From Paracoccaceae bacterium (GTDB lineage Bacteria; Pseudomonadota; Alphaproteobacteria; Rhodobacterales; Rhodobacteraceae), in NCBI GenBank assembly GCA_026989055.1, contig JALSKC010000004.1, forward strand, positions 47,732 through 111,731: a stretch of DNA of 64,000 nucleotides, read 5' to 3'. The stretch's first letter is position 1, and each line of letters opens with the position of its first letter. The notes under the pieces were generated by a model. The model saw only the letters and a program-made list of their open reading frames with translations, ran no database searches and had not been told where the DNA came from. Shown piece by piece: positions 37,562 to 48,704 of the stretch. The translations under genes and the position numbers were made by a program.

Positions 37562-38647
37562 ATGTTCTACTGGCTCACCGAACTTTCCGACGGCGGCGAC
37601 TTCTTCAACCTGTTCCGCTATATCACCTTCCGGGCCGGGGGGGCCTTCTTCACCGCGCTGTGCTTCGGCTTCATCTTCGGCCGGCCGCTGATCGACCTGC
37701 TGCGCCGTCGCCAGGGTCGGGGGCAGCCGATCCGCGAGGACGGCCCGCAGAGCCATATCCTGGAAAAGGCCGGCACGCCGACCATGGGCGGAGCGCTCAT
37801 CCTCGGCGCGCTGCTCGTGGCAACGCTGCTCTGGGCCCGGCTCGACAACGCCTTCGTCTGGCTGGTCATGTTCGTGACCGTCGGCTTCGGGCTGATCGGA
37901 TTCCTGGACGACTACCAGAAGGTCAGCCGTCGTTCCTCGAAGGGGGTTTCGGGCCGGGTGCGCTTTGCCGCCGGGCTGGCGATCGCCGGAATCGCTTCCT
38001 GGTGGGCGGCGCAGCTGCACCCGGAGGCGCTGGCCTGGCGACTGGCGCTGCCGGTGCTGAAGGATGTGCTGATCGACCTCGGGCTGTTCTTCGTCCCCTT
38101 CGCCATGCTGGTGATCGCCGGTGCCGCCAATGCGGTGAACCTGACAGACGGCCTGGACGGGCTGGCGATCATGCCGTCGATGATCGCCGCCGGCACGCTG
38201 GGGGTGATCGCCTATGCGGTGGGGCGCACCGACTTTACCGAATACCTGGGCGTGCAATACGTGCCCGGCACCGGCGAATTGCTGATCTTCACCGCCGGGC
38301 TGATCGGCGGCGGGCTGGGCTTTCTGTGGTACAACGCGCCGCCGGCCGCCGTGTTCATGGGCGACACGGGCAGCCTGGCGCTGGGCGGTGCGCTGGGCGC
38401 CATTGCCGTGGCCACCAAGCACGAGATCGTGCTGGCCATCGTCGGCGGGCTGTTCGTGGTCGAGGCGCTCAGCGTGATCATCCAGGTGGCCTATTACAAG
38501 GCCACCGGCAAGCGGGTGTTCCTGATGGCACCGATCCACCACCACTTCGAGCAGCTCGGCTGGAAGGAACCGCAGATCGTGATCCGGTTCTGGATCATCT
38601 CGCTGGTTCTGGCGCTGATCGGACTGGCGACACTGAAGGTGCGCTGA
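37562..38647 (+). CDS. mraY: Phospho-MurNAc-pentapeptide translocase
   Basis: 361 residues and about ten membrane helices. [39 protein letters not shown] and the loop [13 protein letters not shown] are the conserved cytoplasmic loops of MraY, carrying the catalytic aspartates and histidines. It transfers phospho-MurNAc-pentapeptide to undecaprenyl phosphate, giving lipid I. It begins directly after murF; a small ACT-domain gene follows after two bases. Confidence 0.97.
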   Translation: MFYWLTELSDGGDFFNLFRYITFRAGGAFFTALCFGFIFGRPLIDLLRRRQGRGQPIREDGPQSHILEKAGTPTMGGALILGALLVATLLWARLDNAFVWLVMFVTVGFGLIGFLDDYQKVSRRSSKGVSGRVRFAAGLAIAGIASWWAAQLHPEALAWRLALPVLKDVLIDLGLFFVPFAMLVIAGAANAVNLTDGLDGLAIMPSMIAAGTLGVIAYAVGRTDFTEYLGVQYVPGTGELLIFTAGLIGGGLGFLWYNAPPAAVFMGDTGSLALGGALGAIAVATKHEIVLAIVGGLFVVEALSVIIQVAYYKATGKRVFLMAPIHHHFEQLGWKEPQIVIRFWIISLVLALIGLATLKVR

Positions 38648-38649
38648 AC

Positions 38650-39072
38650 ATGGCGGCCCCGGTGCGCGACCCACGGCGGATGATCCGGGGCATGGCGCCC
38701 GAGCGCCGCCCCGGCCACCGGGTGTTCCGTGCGCCCGGAGCAGATGTGCCGGTTGCCGAATTGCAGGCCGCCGCCCTGGCCTGGCTGCGCGCGCCCGAGG
38801 GCCTGTCGCTCCTGCTGCCTCTGGAGCTGGCGCGCGGGCATGGGCTGGCCGCGGGCGCCCCGGTGCTGGCGCATGTGATGCTGCGGGCGAATTCTGCGCT
38901 CGACGGTGTCGGGCTGACTGCGACGGCGGCCCGGACTCTGGCCGGGGCCGGCATCGCCTGCAACGTGGCGGCCGGGCTGCGGCACGACCATCTGTTCGTG
39001 TCCGAAGCGCGCGCCGACGAGGCGGTGCGGCTGCTGGAAGCGCGGGCCGCCAGGGCGCAACCGCCGTCATGA
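38650..39072 (+). CDS. ACT-domain protein embedded between mraY and murD
   Basis: 140 residues. The second half, [56 protein letters not shown], fits the ACT_7 (DUF2241-like) fold: a beta-alpha-beta-beta-alpha-beta pattern with HDHLFV as the typical final strand. The first 30 residues are Arg/Pro-rich. ACT domains usually sense amino acids, but no ligand can be predicted. It lies two bases after mraY and overlaps murD by ATGA, so it is translated with the wall genes. The family call is from pattern memory. Confidence 0.75.
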   Translation: MAAPVRDPRRMIRGMAPERRPGHRVFRAPGADVPVAELQAAALAWLRAPEGLSLLLPLELARGHGLAAGAPVLAHVMLRANSALDGVGLTATAARTLAGAGIACNVAAGLRHDHLFVSEARADEAVRLLEARAARAQPPS

Positions 39073-40466
39073 TCCCCGTGCGCGCATATCAGGGGTGCCG
39101 GGTCGGCGTGCTGGGGCTGGGCCGGAGCGGGCTGTCGGCGGCGCGCGCCCTGATCGCGGGCGGCGCCGAGGTGATCGTCTGGGACGATGACGAGGCCGCG
39201 CGCGCCGCGGCCGCGGCCGAGGGGGTCGCGGTGGCCGATCCGGCACGCGCGCTGGATGGCATGGCGGCGCTGATCGTCTCCCCCGGCATTCCCCATCTCT
39301 ACCCCGCGCCGCACCCGGTCGTGGCCGCGGCGCAGGAGGCCGGCGTGCCGGTGGACAATGACATCGGCCTGTTCTTCCGCTCGCTGGCCTCGGGCTCCTG
39401 GGACGGTTTCGAGACACCGCCTCGGGTGGTCGCGGTGACCGGCTCGAACGGCAAGTCCACCACCTGCGCGCTGATCCACCACGTGTTGCAGGAGGCGGGC
39501 CGGCCCTCGCAGCTTGCCGGCAACATCGGGCGCGGGGTGCTGGATATCGACCCGCCGGACAACGGTGAGGTGCTGGTGCTGGAACTGTCGAGCTATCAGC
39601 TCGAACTGGCGCGCGCACTGACCCCGGATGTCGGCGTGTTCACCAACCTCAGCCCGGACCATCTGGAGCGTCACGGCGGGATCGGCGGCTATTTCGCCGC
39701 CAAGCGGCGGCTCTTTGCCGAGGGCGGGCCGGATCGCGCGGTGATCGGTGTCGATGAAATGGAGGGCCGGTTCCTGGCCGGCCAGATCAGCCAGGGGCGG
39801 GGCGACGATGCGGTGATCCGCATAAGCGCCGGGCGGAAGCTGGCCGATGCGGGCTGGGCGGTGTTCGCCCGCAGGGGGTTTCTGGCCGAGTGGCGCCGGG
39901 GGCGGCAGGTTGCGGCGCTCGACCTGCGCGCCCTGCCCGGGCTTGCCGGCGCGCACAATCACCAGAACGCCTGTGCGGCCTGGGCGGCGTTGCGCGCCCT
40001 CGGGCTGGCGCCGCGGGCGATCGAGGCGGGGTTTCGCCGTTTCACGGGGCTGGCGCACCGCACCCAGCTGGTGGCCGAGATCGGCGGGGTGCGCTTCGTC
40101 AACGACAGCAAGGCCACCAACGCCGTTGCGGCAGCGCGGGCGCTGGCGGCCTTTCCCGCGATCCGCTGGATCGCCGGCGGGCGGGGAAAGGAGGGCGGGG
40201 AGGAGACGCTCCGCGCGCATCTGGAAAACGTGCGCAAGGCCTATCTGATCGGCGAGAATGCCGCCGATCTGGCTCGGCTCCTCGGAGATGTGCCGCACGA
40301 GATCTGCGGCACGATGGAGCGGGCCGTTGCCCGCGCCGCCGGCGAGGCCGAGCCGGGCGATACGGTGTTGCTGGCCCCGGCTGCGGCCAGCTTCGACCAG
40401 TATGCCGATTTCGAGGCGCGCGGCGAGGACTTCATCGCCCGGGTCGCGGCGCTGGAGGCGGGCTGA
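39069..40466 (+). CDS. murD: UDP-MurNAc-L-Ala:D-Glu ligase
   Basis: 465 residues. [17 protein letters not shown] starts the N-terminal Rossmann domain, [14 protein letters not shown] is the ATP loop, LELSSYQLE and [14 protein letters not shown] the central motifs, and [13 protein letters not shown] and [22 protein letters not shown] the C-terminal ones. It adds the second amino acid, D-glutamate. The start overlaps the ACT-domain gene (ATGA). A gap of 187 bases, unusually long for this cluster, separates it from ftsW. Confidence 0.97.
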   Translation: MIPVRAYQGCRVGVLGLGRSGLSAARALIAGGAEVIVWDDDEAARAAAAAEGVAVADPARALDGMAALIVSPGIPHLYPAPHPVVAAAQEAGVPVDNDIGLFFRSLASGSWDGFETPPRVVAVTGSNGKSTTCALIHHVLQEAGRPSQLAGNIGRGVLDIDPPDNGEVLVLELSSYQLELARALTPDVGVFTNLSPDHLERHGGIGGYFAAKRRLFAEGGPDRAVIGVDEMEGRFLAGQISQGRGDDAVIRISAGRKLADAGWAVFARRGFLAEWRRGRQVAALDLRALPGLAGAHNHQNACAAWAALRALGLAPRAIEAGFRRFTGLAHRTQLVAEIGGVRFVNDSKATNAVAAARALAAFPAIRWIAGGRGKEGGEETLRAHLENVRKAYLIGENAADLARLLGDVPHEICGTMERAVARAAGEAEPGDTVLLAPAAASFDQYADFEARGEDFIARVAALEAG

Positions 40467-40477
40467 CGCCGCTGCCT

Positions 40478-40525
40478 CCGGCCCCGGGGAGCGCGCGGTC
40501 TTCGGCGCGCCTTTCCCGGGGCCGG
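40478..40525 (+). other. Long two-part hairpin between murD and ftsW
   Basis: CCGGCCCCGGG (40478-40488) pairs with CCCGGGGCCGG (40515-40525), and inside it GCGCGC (40491-40496) pairs with GCGCGC (40505-40510). There is no T-run after it, so it is more likely an RNA-stability or attenuation element than a terminator. Confidence 0.5.
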
Positions 40526-40592
40526 AACGGAAACCGCCGGCGGTCGCTCACGGGGGCCGCTCGCGGGGCTGGTGCCGGCGCCGGAAATTCGC

Positions 40593-40598
40593 TAGAAT
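40593..40598 (+). promoter_or_regulatory. Candidate -10 element of an internal ftsW promoter
   Basis: TAGAAT lies 55 bases before ftsW; the matching -35 (TGGTGC at 17 bases) is poor. An internal promoter would explain the long gap. Confidence 0.35.
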
Positions 40599-40653
40599 CG
40601 CCGGCAGACCCGGAAAACGGGCGCATTCGGATGGCAGAGCAGGCGGGCATCCC

Positions 40654-41820
40654 ATGACGGAAATGGTTTACGGCTCGGTAGCGCGGGGCGCGGGGCAGCC
40701 CATCCTGCCGCGCTGGTGGCGCACGATCGACCGGGTGTCGCTGCTGTGCGTCTTTCTGCTGTTCGCGATCGGGCTCCTGCTGGGGCTGGCCGCCTCGCCG
40801 CCGCTGGCCGAGCGCAACGGGCTGGCGCCCTTCCACTATTACAACCGCCAGGTGCTGTTCGGCACTCTGGCGATGCTGGTGCTGCTGGCCTTCACCATGA
40901 TGTCTCCCCGCCTGGTGCGGCGGCTGGGAGTGATCGGCTTCGCGTTCGGGTTCGTCGCGCTGGCCCTGCTGCCGTTTTTCGGAACCGACTACGGCAAGGG
41001 GGCGGTACGCTGGTACTCGCTGGGGTTCGGCTCGTTCCAGCCGTCGGAATTTCTCAAGCCCGGTTTCGTGGTGACTGCCGCCTGGCTGATCGCCGCCAGC
41101 CAGGAGATCAACGGGCCGCCGGGGCGGATCTATTCGCTGGTGCTTGCGCTGCTGACCGCGGGGATTCTGGTGGCGCAGCCGGATCTCGGCCAGGCGGCGC
41201 TGTTCCTGTTTTCCTGGGGGCTTCTGTATTTCGTTTCCGGGGGGGCGATCGCGCCGCTGTTCGGGCTGCTCGGCGCGGTGGTGGGCGCCGGGCTCGTCGC
41301 CTATCGCAGCTACGAGCATTTCGCCCGCCGGATCGACGGGTTCCTGTCGGGGCAGGTGGAGCCGAACACCCAGATCGGTTACGCGATCAACGCCATCCGG
41401 GAGGGCGGGTTCTTCGGGGTCGGAGTCGGCGAGGGGCAGGTGAAATGGTCGCTGCCCGATGCGCATACCGATTTCATCATCGCGGTGGCGGCCGAGGAAT
41501 ACGGGCTGGCGCTGGTGCTGCTGATTCTGCTGCTGTTCGTCATCATCACCCTCCGTGCGCTGGTGCGTCTGATGCGCGAGCGCGATCCGTTCATCCGCCT
41601 GGCCGGCACCGGGCTGATCGGCATGTTCGCCACTCAGGCGCTGATCAACGCCGGTGTCGCGGTGCGGCTGCTGCCGGCCAAGGGGATGACGCTGCCCTTC
41701 GTCAGCTATGGAGGTTCGTCGATCATTGCCACCGGAATCATGATGGGCATGCTGCTGGCCCTCACCCGGAGCCGGCCGCAGGGCGAGATCGGCGACCTGC
41801 TGATCGGCCGGAGGCGCTGA
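40654..41820 (+). CDS. ftsW: Septal peptidoglycan glycosyltransferase FtsW
   Basis: 388 residues, ten membrane helices, SEDS family. [67 protein letters not shown] and [13 protein letters not shown] are the family motifs, and the Asp in QPDLGQ matches the catalytic aspartate region. It polymerises lipid II at the septum with FtsI. An ATG three codons in is an alternative start. murG follows after four bases. Confidence 0.96.
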   Translation: MTEMVYGSVARGAGQPILPRWWRTIDRVSLLCVFLLFAIGLLLGLAASPPLAERNGLAPFHYYNRQVLFGTLAMLVLLAFTMMSPRLVRRLGVIGFAFGFVALALLPFFGTDYGKGAVRWYSLGFGSFQPSEFLKPGFVVTAAWLIAASQEINGPPGRIYSLVLALLTAGILVAQPDLGQAALFLFSWGLLYFVSGGAIAPLFGLLGAVVGAGLVAYRSYEHFARRIDGFLSGQVEPNTQIGYAINAIREGGFFGVGVGEGQVKWSLPDAHTDFIIAVAAEEYGLALVLLILLLFVIITLRALVRLMRERDPFIRLAGTGLIGMFATQALINAGVAVRLLPAKGMTLPFVSYGGSSIIATGIMMGMLLALTRSRPQGEIGDLLIGRRR

Positions 41821-41824
41821 GCGG

Positions 41825-42943
41825 ATGTCCCCCTCGCGGCCCAGCCGCCAGCCGTTGCTGGTGATCGCCGCCGGTGGCACCGGGGGGCACATGTTCCCGG
41901 CCCAGGCGCTGGCCGAGGCGATGCTGCGCCGGGGCTGGCGGGTGCAGTTGATGACGGATGCGCGCGGGTTGCGCTACAGCGGCGGTTTCCCGCATGTGGT
42001 GCAGGTCGTTCGCCTGGCCAGCGCCAGCTTCGCGCGCGGCGGTCCGGGAGCATGGGTGTCGGTTCCGGCGCGGATCGGGCTGGGCACGCTGAAGGCGGTC
42101 CGGCAGATGCTGCGCGAGCGCCCCGCCGTGGTGGTCGGTTTCGGCGGTTACCCCTCTGTTCCGGCGCTGGCGGCGGCCTGGCTCTTGCGGGTGCGGCGGA
42201 TGATCCACGAGCAGAACGCAGTCCCGGGGCGGGTCAACCGGCTGTTCGCCCGCCGCGTGCATGCGGTGGCCTGCGGCATGTGGCCGACGGCGCTGCCGGC
42301 GGGGGTTGGCGGGCAGCATACCGGCAATCCGGTGCGCGCGGCGGTGCTGCGGCGTGCGGGCGCGCCCTACATTCCGCCCGGCGACTATCCAATGAGTCTG
42401 CTGGTGATCGGCGGATCGCAGGGGGCGCGGATCTTTTCCGAAGTGGTGCCCGAGGCGCTGGCCCGGCTGCCCGGGGGGCTGCTGGAGAAGCTGCGGGTTT
42501 CGCACCAGGTCCGCGAGGAGGACATGGCGCGGGTGCAGGAATTCTATGCCTGCAACGGGGTGAACGCCGAGCTGCGCCCCTTCTTCGCGGATCTGCCCCG
42601 GCGCATGGCGGAGGCGCAGCTGGTGATCAGCCGGGCCGGGGCCTCGTCTCTGGCCGATATCGCGGTGATCGGGCGCCCCTCGATCCTGGTGCCGCTGGCC
42701 GCCGCGCTCCGCGACGAGCAGACCGCCAATGCCCGCACGCTGGTGGATGCCGATGCGGCGATCCTGATCCCCGAGCGGCTGTTCGGCCCGGATGTGCTGG
42801 AGGCGCAGATCAGGGCCGTCTTCGACAACCCGGAAGCGGCGGTGAAGATGGCGCACGCGGCGCTGGAACGGGGCATGCCGGATGCCACCGAACGGCTGGT
42901 GGCGCTGGTCGAGCAGGTGGCGGAAAGGAGAGGCGGGGAATGA
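41825..42943 (+). CDS. murG: Lipid II-forming N-acetylglucosamine transferase
   Basis: 372 residues, GT28 family. [17 protein letters not shown] is the lipid I-binding G-loop, [34 protein letters not shown] follows, and the C-terminal domain has [13 protein letters not shown] and [34 protein letters not shown] for UDP-GlcNAc. It works at the inner face of the membrane, turning lipid I into lipid II. Confidence 0.97.
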   Translation: MSPSRPSRQPLLVIAAGGTGGHMFPAQALAEAMLRRGWRVQLMTDARGLRYSGGFPHVVQVVRLASASFARGGPGAWVSVPARIGLGTLKAVRQMLRERPAVVVGFGGYPSVPALAAAWLLRVRRMIHEQNAVPGRVNRLFARRVHAVACGMWPTALPAGVGGQHTGNPVRAAVLRRAGAPYIPPGDYPMSLLVIGGSQGARIFSEVVPEALARLPGGLLEKLRVSHQVREEDMARVQEFYACNGVNAELRPFFADLPRRMAEAQLVISRAGASSLADIAVIGRPSILVPLAAALRDEQTANARTLVDADAAILIPERLFGPDVLEAQIRAVFDNPEAAVKMAHAALERGMPDATERLVALVEQVAERRGGE

Positions 42944-43091
42944 GGAGAATGACATGTCGGCCCGGTCGGAGCCGCCCCGGAGCGGGCAGCGGTCCGCTGC
43001 GCTTCCGCTTCCGCTCTCCGGCGCGGGCGCGAAATGCCTCTCCTTCCAGGGCCGGCTGCCCGGTGGCCGGGGTGCTTTCGGAGGTCCGGCC

Positions 43092-44510
43092 ATGAACGCC
43101 GCCGCTACCAAGCTGCCCACCGAAATGGGGCCGATCCACTTCGTGGGAATCGGCGGCATCGGCATGTCGGGGATCGCCGAGGTGCTGCTCAACCACGGCT
43201 ACCGGGTGCAGGGCTCCGACCTGAAGAGCGGGCCGATCACCCGCCGGCTCGAGCGGCTGGGAGCGCGCATCTTCACCGGGCAGCGCCCCGAGAATCTCGA
43301 AGGCGCCGAGGTGGTGGTGGTCTCCTCGGCCATCAGGCTGGGCAACCCCGAGCTCGATGCCGCCCGCGCCCGCGGCCTGCCGGTGGTGCGCCGCGCCGAC
43401 ATGCTGGCAGAGCTGATGCGGCTGAAATCCAACATCGCGGTGGCCGGCACCCACGGCAAGACCACCACCACCACCCTGGTGGCAGAGGTTCTGGTGCACG
43501 GCGGCATCGACCCCACGGTGATCAACGGCGGCATCATCCACGCCTATGGTTCCAACGCGCGCATGGGGCAGGGGGAGTGGATGGTGGTGGAGGCCGACGA
43601 GAGCGACGGTTCCTTCAACCGCCTGCCCGCCACCATCGCCATCGTCACCAACATCGACCCCGAGCACATGGAGCACTGGGGCACCATCGAGAACCTGCGC
43701 CGGGGCTTCCTCGATTTCGTCTCCAACATCCCGTTCTACGGGCTTGCGGTCTGCTGCACCGACCATGCGGAAGTGCAGGCGCTGGTGGGCAGGATCACCG
43801 ACCGGCGCGTGGTCACCTTCGGCTTCAACGCCCAGGCCGACGTGCGCGCCGAAAACCTGCGCTATGAAAAGGGGGTGGCGCATTTCGACATCGACCTGCA
43901 GGCCGAGGGCCGGGTGATCGAAGGCTGCTCCCTGCCGATGCCCGGCGACCACAACGTGTCGAACGCGCTGGCCGCGGTCGCCGTTGCGCGTCACCTGGGC
44001 ATGAAGACGCAGGAAATCCGCACCGCGCTTGCCGGTTTCGCCGGCGTCAAGCGGCGCTTTACCAAGGTCGCGGAGATCGACGGCGTCACCATCATCGACG
44101 ACTACGGCCACCACCCGGTGGAGATCGCCGCGGTGCTGAAGGCGGCGCGCCAGTATGCGCCCGAAGGCCGGGTCATCGCCGTGCACCAGCCGCACCGCTA
44201 TTCGCGCCTGTCCAGCCTGTTCGAGGACTTCTGCACCTGTTTCAACGAGGCCGACATCGTCGGCATCTCCGAGGTGTTCGCGGCCGGCGAAGAGCCGATC
44301 GAGGGCGCCTCGCGCGACGATCTGGTGGCAGGGCTCGTCGCCCACGGCCACCGCGACGCGCGGGCCATCGCCAGCGAAGACGATCTGGTGGATCTGGTGC
44401 GCGCCGAGGCCCGCCCCGGAGACATGGTGATCTGCCTCGGGGCGGGCACCATCTCGGCCTGGGCGCATGGGCTGGCTGCGCGGCTGAAGGCGGGCCGGGA
44501 CGATGGCTGA
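43092..44510 (+). CDS. murC: UDP-MurNAc:L-alanine ligase
   Basis: 472 residues from ATG 43092, seven bases after [23 protein letters not shown] is the N-terminal Rossmann motif, [15 protein letters not shown] the ATP loop, EADESDGSF and [14 protein letters not shown] the central block, and [18 protein letters not shown] and [13 protein letters not shown] the C-terminal one. It adds the first amino acid, L-alanine. An in-frame ATG at 42954 with AGGAG before it could give a 46-residue N-terminal extension; the added part does not look like MurC. An eight-base overlap leads into the APC gene. Confidence 0.95.
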   Translation: MNAAATKLPTEMGPIHFVGIGGIGMSGIAEVLLNHGYRVQGSDLKSGPITRRLERLGARIFTGQRPENLEGAEVVVVSSAIRLGNPELDAARARGLPVVRRADMLAELMRLKSNIAVAGTHGKTTTTTLVAEVLVHGGIDPTVINGGIIHAYGSNARMGQGEWMVVEADESDGSFNRLPATIAIVTNIDPEHMEHWGTIENLRRGFLDFVSNIPFYGLAVCCTDHAEVQALVGRITDRRVVTFGFNAQADVRAENLRYEKGVAHFDIDLQAEGRVIEGCSLPMPGDHNVSNALAAVAVARHLGMKTQEIRTALAGFAGVKRRFTKVAEIDGVTIIDDYGHHPVEIAAVLKAARQYAPEGRVIAVHQPHRYSRLSSLFEDFCTCFNEADIVGISEVFAAGEEPIEGASRDDLVAGLVAHGHRDARAIASEDDLVDLVRAEARPGDMVICLGAGTISAWAHGLAARLKAGRDDG

Positions 44511-45693
44511 GGCCCTGCGCCGCCGCCTCGGGACGGGCCTGCTGACGGCCTACGGGGTGGGCGTGATGGTGGGCGCGGGGATCTACGTCCTGGTGGGCGC
44601 GGTGGCAGCCCAGGCAGGGCTTTATGCGCCCCTGGCCTTCCTGATCGCAGGCCTCGTGGCCGCACCCTCGGCGATCAGCTATGCCGAGCTTTCCTCGCGC
44701 ATTCCCCGGGCCGCCGGAGAGGCCGCCTACGTGGAGGCGGGCCTCGGGGTGCACTGGCTGGCGGTGGCGGTGGGGCTGGGCATCGTGCTGGCGGGGATGG
44801 TCTCGGCCGCGGCGGTGCTGCGCGGAGGGGTGGGCTATCTGCTGGTGATCTTCGACATCCCTTTCGCGGCGGGGGTGATCGGCATCGGCGCGGCGCTGAC
44901 CCTGGTGGCGCTGGCGGGGGTGCTCGAAAGCCTCGCGCTGGCCGCCCTGTTCACCGCCATCGAGGTGGCCGGGCTGATCCTCGTGGTCTGGGCCGGGTTC
45001 ACCGCCGATCCGGTGGAAGGCTGGGGCAGCCTGCCGCCCCTTCCGCCCCTGGCCGGGCTGGGCGCGGCGGCGGCGCTGGCCTTCTTTGCCTTCATCGGGT
45101 TCGAGGATCTGGTGAACATGGCCGAGGAGGCGAAACGCCCCGAGCGCACCATGCCGCGGGCGATCTTGCTGGCGCTGGCGATCACCACCGGGCTTTACGC
45201 CCTGGTCTCCATCGCGGCGGTGCGCGCGGTGCCGGTCTCCGCGCTGGCGGCCTCGGAGAAGCCGCTGGCGCTGGTCTGGCAGGCCGGGCGCGGGGGGAAC
45301 GCGGTCTTTCTTTCGGGGATCGCGGTCATCGCGGCGCTCAACGGGGTGCTGGCCCAGATCGTGATGGCCGCGCGGGTGCTGTTCGGCCTTGGCCGACGCG
45401 AGCCCCGGCTGGCGGTCTTCCACCACAGCCACCCGCGCTTTCGCACCCCGGCGCGGGCGACCGTGCTGATCGGGGCGGCGCTGATCGCCGCCGCCCTGGT
45501 CCTGCCGGTGGCGCAGCTTGCCGGGCTGACCTCGGGCGTGCTGCTGGCGGTGTTCGCGGTGGTGAACCTTTCGTTGATCGCACTCAAGCGCCGCCGGCCG
45601 GAGGCCCCGTTCCGGGCGCCGGCCTGGATGCCCTGGGCGGGGCTTGCGGCCTCCCTGGCCGCGCTGGGCGGCGCCGTGTGGAGCGGCTCATGA
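44503..45693 (+). CDS. APC-superfamily amino-acid permease inside the dcw cluster
   Basis: 396 residues with about eleven or twelve membrane helices. [21 protein letters not shown] is the helix-1 motif of APC transporters (the unwound substrate site), [27 protein letters not shown] the helix 2-3 loop, and [28 protein letters not shown] the helix 6-7 region. It should carry amino acids across the inner membrane; the substrate is unknown. It overlaps murC by eight bases and the DUF2484 gene by ATGA, so it is fully built into the operon. Such a gene is not a standard dcw member. Confidence 0.88.
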   Translation: MAEALRRRLGTGLLTAYGVGVMVGAGIYVLVGAVAAQAGLYAPLAFLIAGLVAAPSAISYAELSSRIPRAAGEAAYVEAGLGVHWLAVAVGLGIVLAGMVSAAAVLRGGVGYLLVIFDIPFAAGVIGIGAALTLVALAGVLESLALAALFTAIEVAGLILVVWAGFTADPVEGWGSLPPLPPLAGLGAAAALAFFAFIGFEDLVNMAEEAKRPERTMPRAILLALAITTGLYALVSIAAVRAVPVSALAASEKPLALVWQAGRGGNAVFLSGIAVIAALNGVLAQIVMAARVLFGLGRREPRLAVFHHSHPRFRTPARATVLIGAALIAAALVLPVAQLAGLTSGVLLAVFAVVNLSLIALKRRRPEAPFRAPAWMPWAGLAASLAALGGAVWSGS

Positions 45694-45947
45694 GCGCTTC
45701 GCTGATCCTCGCCTTCCTGTGGGTGATCGTCGCCAATGCGATCGCCATGCTGCCCAGCCGACGCAACCACTGGCCCGCCGCATGGGCGCTGATCGCGGCG
45801 GGCGTGCCGCTGCTGGGCTGGGTGACCTACGAGAACGGCCCGCTGGCCGGAATGCTGGCACTCGTCGCCGGGGCTTCCATTCTGCGCTGGCCGCTGATTT
45901 ACCTGTGGCGATGGCTGAAAGGGCGTGACAAGGTGGACACGGAATGA
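45690..45947 (+). CDS. DUF2484 small membrane protein
   Basis: 85 residues with two to three hydrophobic helices: [67 protein letters not shown], and a charged tail. This fits the DUF2484 family, which I know mainly from Rhodobacteraceae next to murB. Function is unknown. ATGA overlaps occur at both ends, with the permease gene and with murB, which suggests tight co-translation with wall synthesis. Confidence 0.8.
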   Translation: MSASLILAFLWVIVANAIAMLPSRRNHWPAAWALIAAGVPLLGWVTYENGPLAGMLALVAGASILRWPLIYLWRWLKGRDKVDTE

Positions 45948-46876
45948 AGCGGATGCCCCCCGTGCGCGGCACCCTGAGTGCGCACCGCCCGCTGGCCGAT
46001 CTGACATGGCTGCGGGTGGGTGGGCCGGCCGACTGGCTGTTCCAGCCCGCCGACGAGGCGGACCTGGCCGCCTTCCTGCGTGCGCTTGCCCCGGAGATCG
46101 CGGTCTTTCCCATGGGAGTGGGCTCCAACCTGATCGTGCGCGACGGTGGTATCCGGGCGGTGGTGGTGCGGCTGGGGCGCGGCTTCAATGCCGTTTCCAT
46201 CGAGGGCAACCGGGTGAGTGCCGGGGCCGGCGCGCTCGATGCCCATGTGGCGCGCAAGGCGGCGCGGGCGGGGCTCGACCTGACCTTCCTGCGCACCATC
46301 CCCGGGACCATCGGCGGTGCGGTGCGGATGAACGCCGGCTGCTACGGCACCTATGTGGCCGACCGGTTCGTCTCGGCCCGGGCGATTACCCGGCGTGGGG
46401 AAGCGGTGACGCTCGGCCGCGGCGACCTGAACTTCCGCTACCGCCAGAGCGCGCTGCCCGAGGGCTGGGTGATCACCGAGGCCACGTTCGAGTGCCCCGC
46501 CGGCGATCCGGCCGAGCTGGAGGCGCGCATGGCGGCGCAGCTGGCCCGGCGCAACGCGACCCAGCCGGTGAAGGAGCGCACCGCCGGCTCCACCTTCCGC
46601 AATCCGGCCGGGTTTTCCTCCACCGGGCGGGCCGATGACAGCCACGAGCTGAAGGCCTGGAAGGTGATAGACGAGGCCGGCCTGCGCGGGGCGCGCCTGG
46701 GCGGGGCGCAGATGAACGAGAAGCATCCCAACTTCCTGACCAACACCGGCAACGCCACGGCGGCCGAGCTGGAGCGGCTGGGCGAGGAAGTGCGAAAAAA
46801 GGTATTCCAAAGCAGCGGTATCTCGCTAGAATGGGAAATCATGCGCGTCGGAGAACCGGCGGCAGAAAACGAATGA
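45944..46876 (+). CDS. murB: UDP-N-acetylenolpyruvoylglucosamine reductase
   Basis: 310 residues. [17 protein letters not shown] and [15 protein letters not shown] bind [24 protein letters not shown] follows, and the catalytic serine lies in [12 protein letters not shown], typical of the type II enzymes. [10 protein letters not shown] is near the end. It reduces enolpyruvyl-UDP-GlcNAc to UDP-MurNAc with NADPH. Forty-seven bases separate it from ddl, a relatively large gap for this cluster. Confidence 0.97.
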   Translation: MKRMPPVRGTLSAHRPLADLTWLRVGGPADWLFQPADEADLAAFLRALAPEIAVFPMGVGSNLIVRDGGIRAVVVRLGRGFNAVSIEGNRVSAGAGALDAHVARKAARAGLDLTFLRTIPGTIGGAVRMNAGCYGTYVADRFVSARAITRRGEAVTLGRGDLNFRYRQSALPEGWVITEATFECPAGDPAELEARMAAQLARRNATQPVKERTAGSTFRNPAGFSSTGRADDSHELKAWKVIDEAGLRGARLGGAQMNEKHPNFLTNTGNATAAELERLGEEVRKKVFQSSGISLEWEIMRVGEPAAENE

Positions 46877-46923
46877 AACAGGGGCCGCGGGAAAGGCCCC
46901 GATAACGAGGCACCAAGGTGGGT

Positions 46924-47838
46924 ATGTCGGGCAGGACAACCCCCAGAGTGGCGGTACTGATGGGTGGCCCCTCGGTCGAGCGCGAGGTGTCGCTGACGTC
47001 GGGGCGCGAATGCGCCGCCGCGCTGCGGGAAGCGGGCTTCGAGGCGGTCGAGCTGGACGCCGGGCCGGACCTGTGTGCGCGGCTGTCGGAGATCTCTCCC
47101 GATGTCGCCTTCAACGCCCTGCACGGACGCTGGGGAGAGGACGGCTGCGTGCAGGGGCTGCTGGAATGGATGCGGATTCCCTATACCCATTCCGGAGTGA
47201 CGGCCTCGGCGCTGGCGATGGACAAGGATCGCTCCAAGGCGGTGTTCCGCGATGCCGGGCTGCCGGTGGCCGCGCATGTGATCGCCCCCCGAAGCGAGAT
47301 CGAGGCGGCCCATGTGATGCCGCCTCCCTACGTGATCAAGCCGGTGAACGAGGGCTCTTCGGTGGGGGTGCATATCGTGTCCGGCGCAGCCGACGGCCCG
47401 CCGGAGCTGGCCCCCGGAATGCCGGAACGGATGATGGTCGAGGCCTTCGTGCCCGGGCGCGAGCTGACGGTTACGGTGATGGGAGATCGGGCGCTTGGCG
47501 TTACCGATATCGTCACCGATGGCTGGTATGACTACCACGCCAAGTATCAGGAGGGCGGGTCGGTTCACGTGATCCCGGCCGACCTGCCCCCTGATCTCAC
47601 CGAAACCTGCATGGAAATGGCGCTGCGGGCGCATCGGGCGCTTGGCTGCCGGGGGCTGAGCCGGGCCGATTTCCGCTGGGACGAGGCGCGCGGCACGGAC
47701 GGGCTGGTGCTGCTGGAAGTCAACACCCAGCCCGGGATGACCCCCACCTCGCTGTCCCCAGAGCAGGCCGCCTACCGCGGGGTGGGCTTCGTCGAACTCT
47801 GCCGCTGGATCGCGGAGGATGCCTCATGCAACCGCTGA
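46924..47838 (+). CDS. ddl: D-alanine-D-alanine ligase
   Basis: 304 residues from ATG 46924; a GTG at 46918 would add two. [24 protein letters not shown] is the N-terminal motif, [25 protein letters not shown] and [10 protein letters not shown] follow, and [20 protein letters not shown] is the Mg/D-Ala site of the ATP-grasp fold. It makes the D-Ala-D-Ala used by MurF. It overlaps ftsQ by 13 bases. Confidence 0.96.
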   Translation: MSGRTTPRVAVLMGGPSVEREVSLTSGRECAAALREAGFEAVELDAGPDLCARLSEISPDVAFNALHGRWGEDGCVQGLLEWMRIPYTHSGVTASALAMDKDRSKAVFRDAGLPVAAHVIAPRSEIEAAHVMPPPYVIKPVNEGSSVGVHIVSGAADGPPELAPGMPERMMVEAFVPGRELTVTVMGDRALGVTDIVTDGWYDYHAKYQEGGSVHVIPADLPPDLTETCMEMALRAHRALGCRGLSRADFRWDEARGTDGLVLLEVNTQPGMTPTSLSPEQAAYRGVGFVELCRWIAEDASCNR

Positions 47839-48704
47839 GCATGCCGCGCCGCGACCCCGCGCCCTCGCGCCTGGCCTACCGGCTGCAGCGGCTGTGGCTG
47901 ACGCCGCTGGTGCGCCGCTTCGTCAGGCAGGGGCTGCCGCTCGTGGCGGTGCTGGGCGCGGCGGGGTTGTGGCTTGCCCAGCCGGAAAACCGCCAGGCGC
48001 TGGCCGGTGCTGCCGCCGCGGTGCGCGCCGATATCGAGAACCGGCCGGAGTTCAGGGTCAACCTGATGGCCATCGACGGGGCCTCGGAGAGCATCGCCGC
48101 CGATATCCGCGAGATCGTGCCGATCGACTTTCCGGTTTCCTCCTTCGCGCTCGACCTGGACGGCATCCGCGCGCGCATCGCCGAGCTGGACGCGGTGCAG
48201 AGGGTGGATGTGCGCATCCGTTCGGGCGGGATCCTGCAGGTGGAGGTGACCGAGCGCGTTCCGGCCGCCGTCTGGCGGGTGAGGGGCGAACTCGAACTGC
48301 TCGATGCCGAAGGCCATCGGGTCGCGACGCTTGCAAGCCGGCTGGAGCGGCCCGACCTGCCGCTTCTGGCCGGGGCCGGGGCCGAGGAGGCGGTGCCCGA
48401 GGCGTTGCGCCTGCTGGAGGTGGCGGCCCCGGTGCGCGGGCGGATCCGCGGCCTGGTGCGCGTCGGCGAGAGGCGCTGGGATCTGGTGCTCGACCGCCGC
48501 CAGAGGATCCTGCTGCCGGAAAGCGGAGCGGTGAGGGCGCTCGAGCAGGCGATGGCGCTGCACCAGGCCCGCAACGTGCTGGCGCGCGACATCACCATAT
48601 TCGATCTGCGCAACCCCGCGCGCCCGACGCTGCGCCTGGCGCCGGCGGCTCTGGAAGGGGTGCGCCACGACAGGGCGAAGCTTCAGGAGGCGGGCGGACG
48701 ATGA
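47826..48704 (+). CDS. ftsQ: Cell division protein FtsQ
   Basis: 292 residues: a basic cytoplasmic N-terminus, one membrane helix ([15 protein letters not shown]), then a periplasmic POTRA domain ([75 protein letters not shown]) and the beta domain ending in [16 protein letters not shown]. FtsQ recruits FtsL and FtsB to the divisome. ATGA overlap with ftsA. Confidence 0.95.
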   Translation: MQPLSMPRRDPAPSRLAYRLQRLWLTPLVRRFVRQGLPLVAVLGAAGLWLAQPENRQALAGAAAAVRADIENRPEFRVNLMAIDGASESIAADIREIVPIDFPVSSFALDLDGIRARIAELDAVQRVDVRIRSGGILQVEVTERVPAAVWRVRGELELLDAEGHRVATLASRLERPDLPLLAGAGAEEAVPEALRLLEVAAPVRGRIRGLVRVGERRWDLVLDRRQRILLPESGAVRALEQAMALHQARNVLARDITIFDLRNPARPTLRLAPAALEGVRHDRAKLQEAGGR

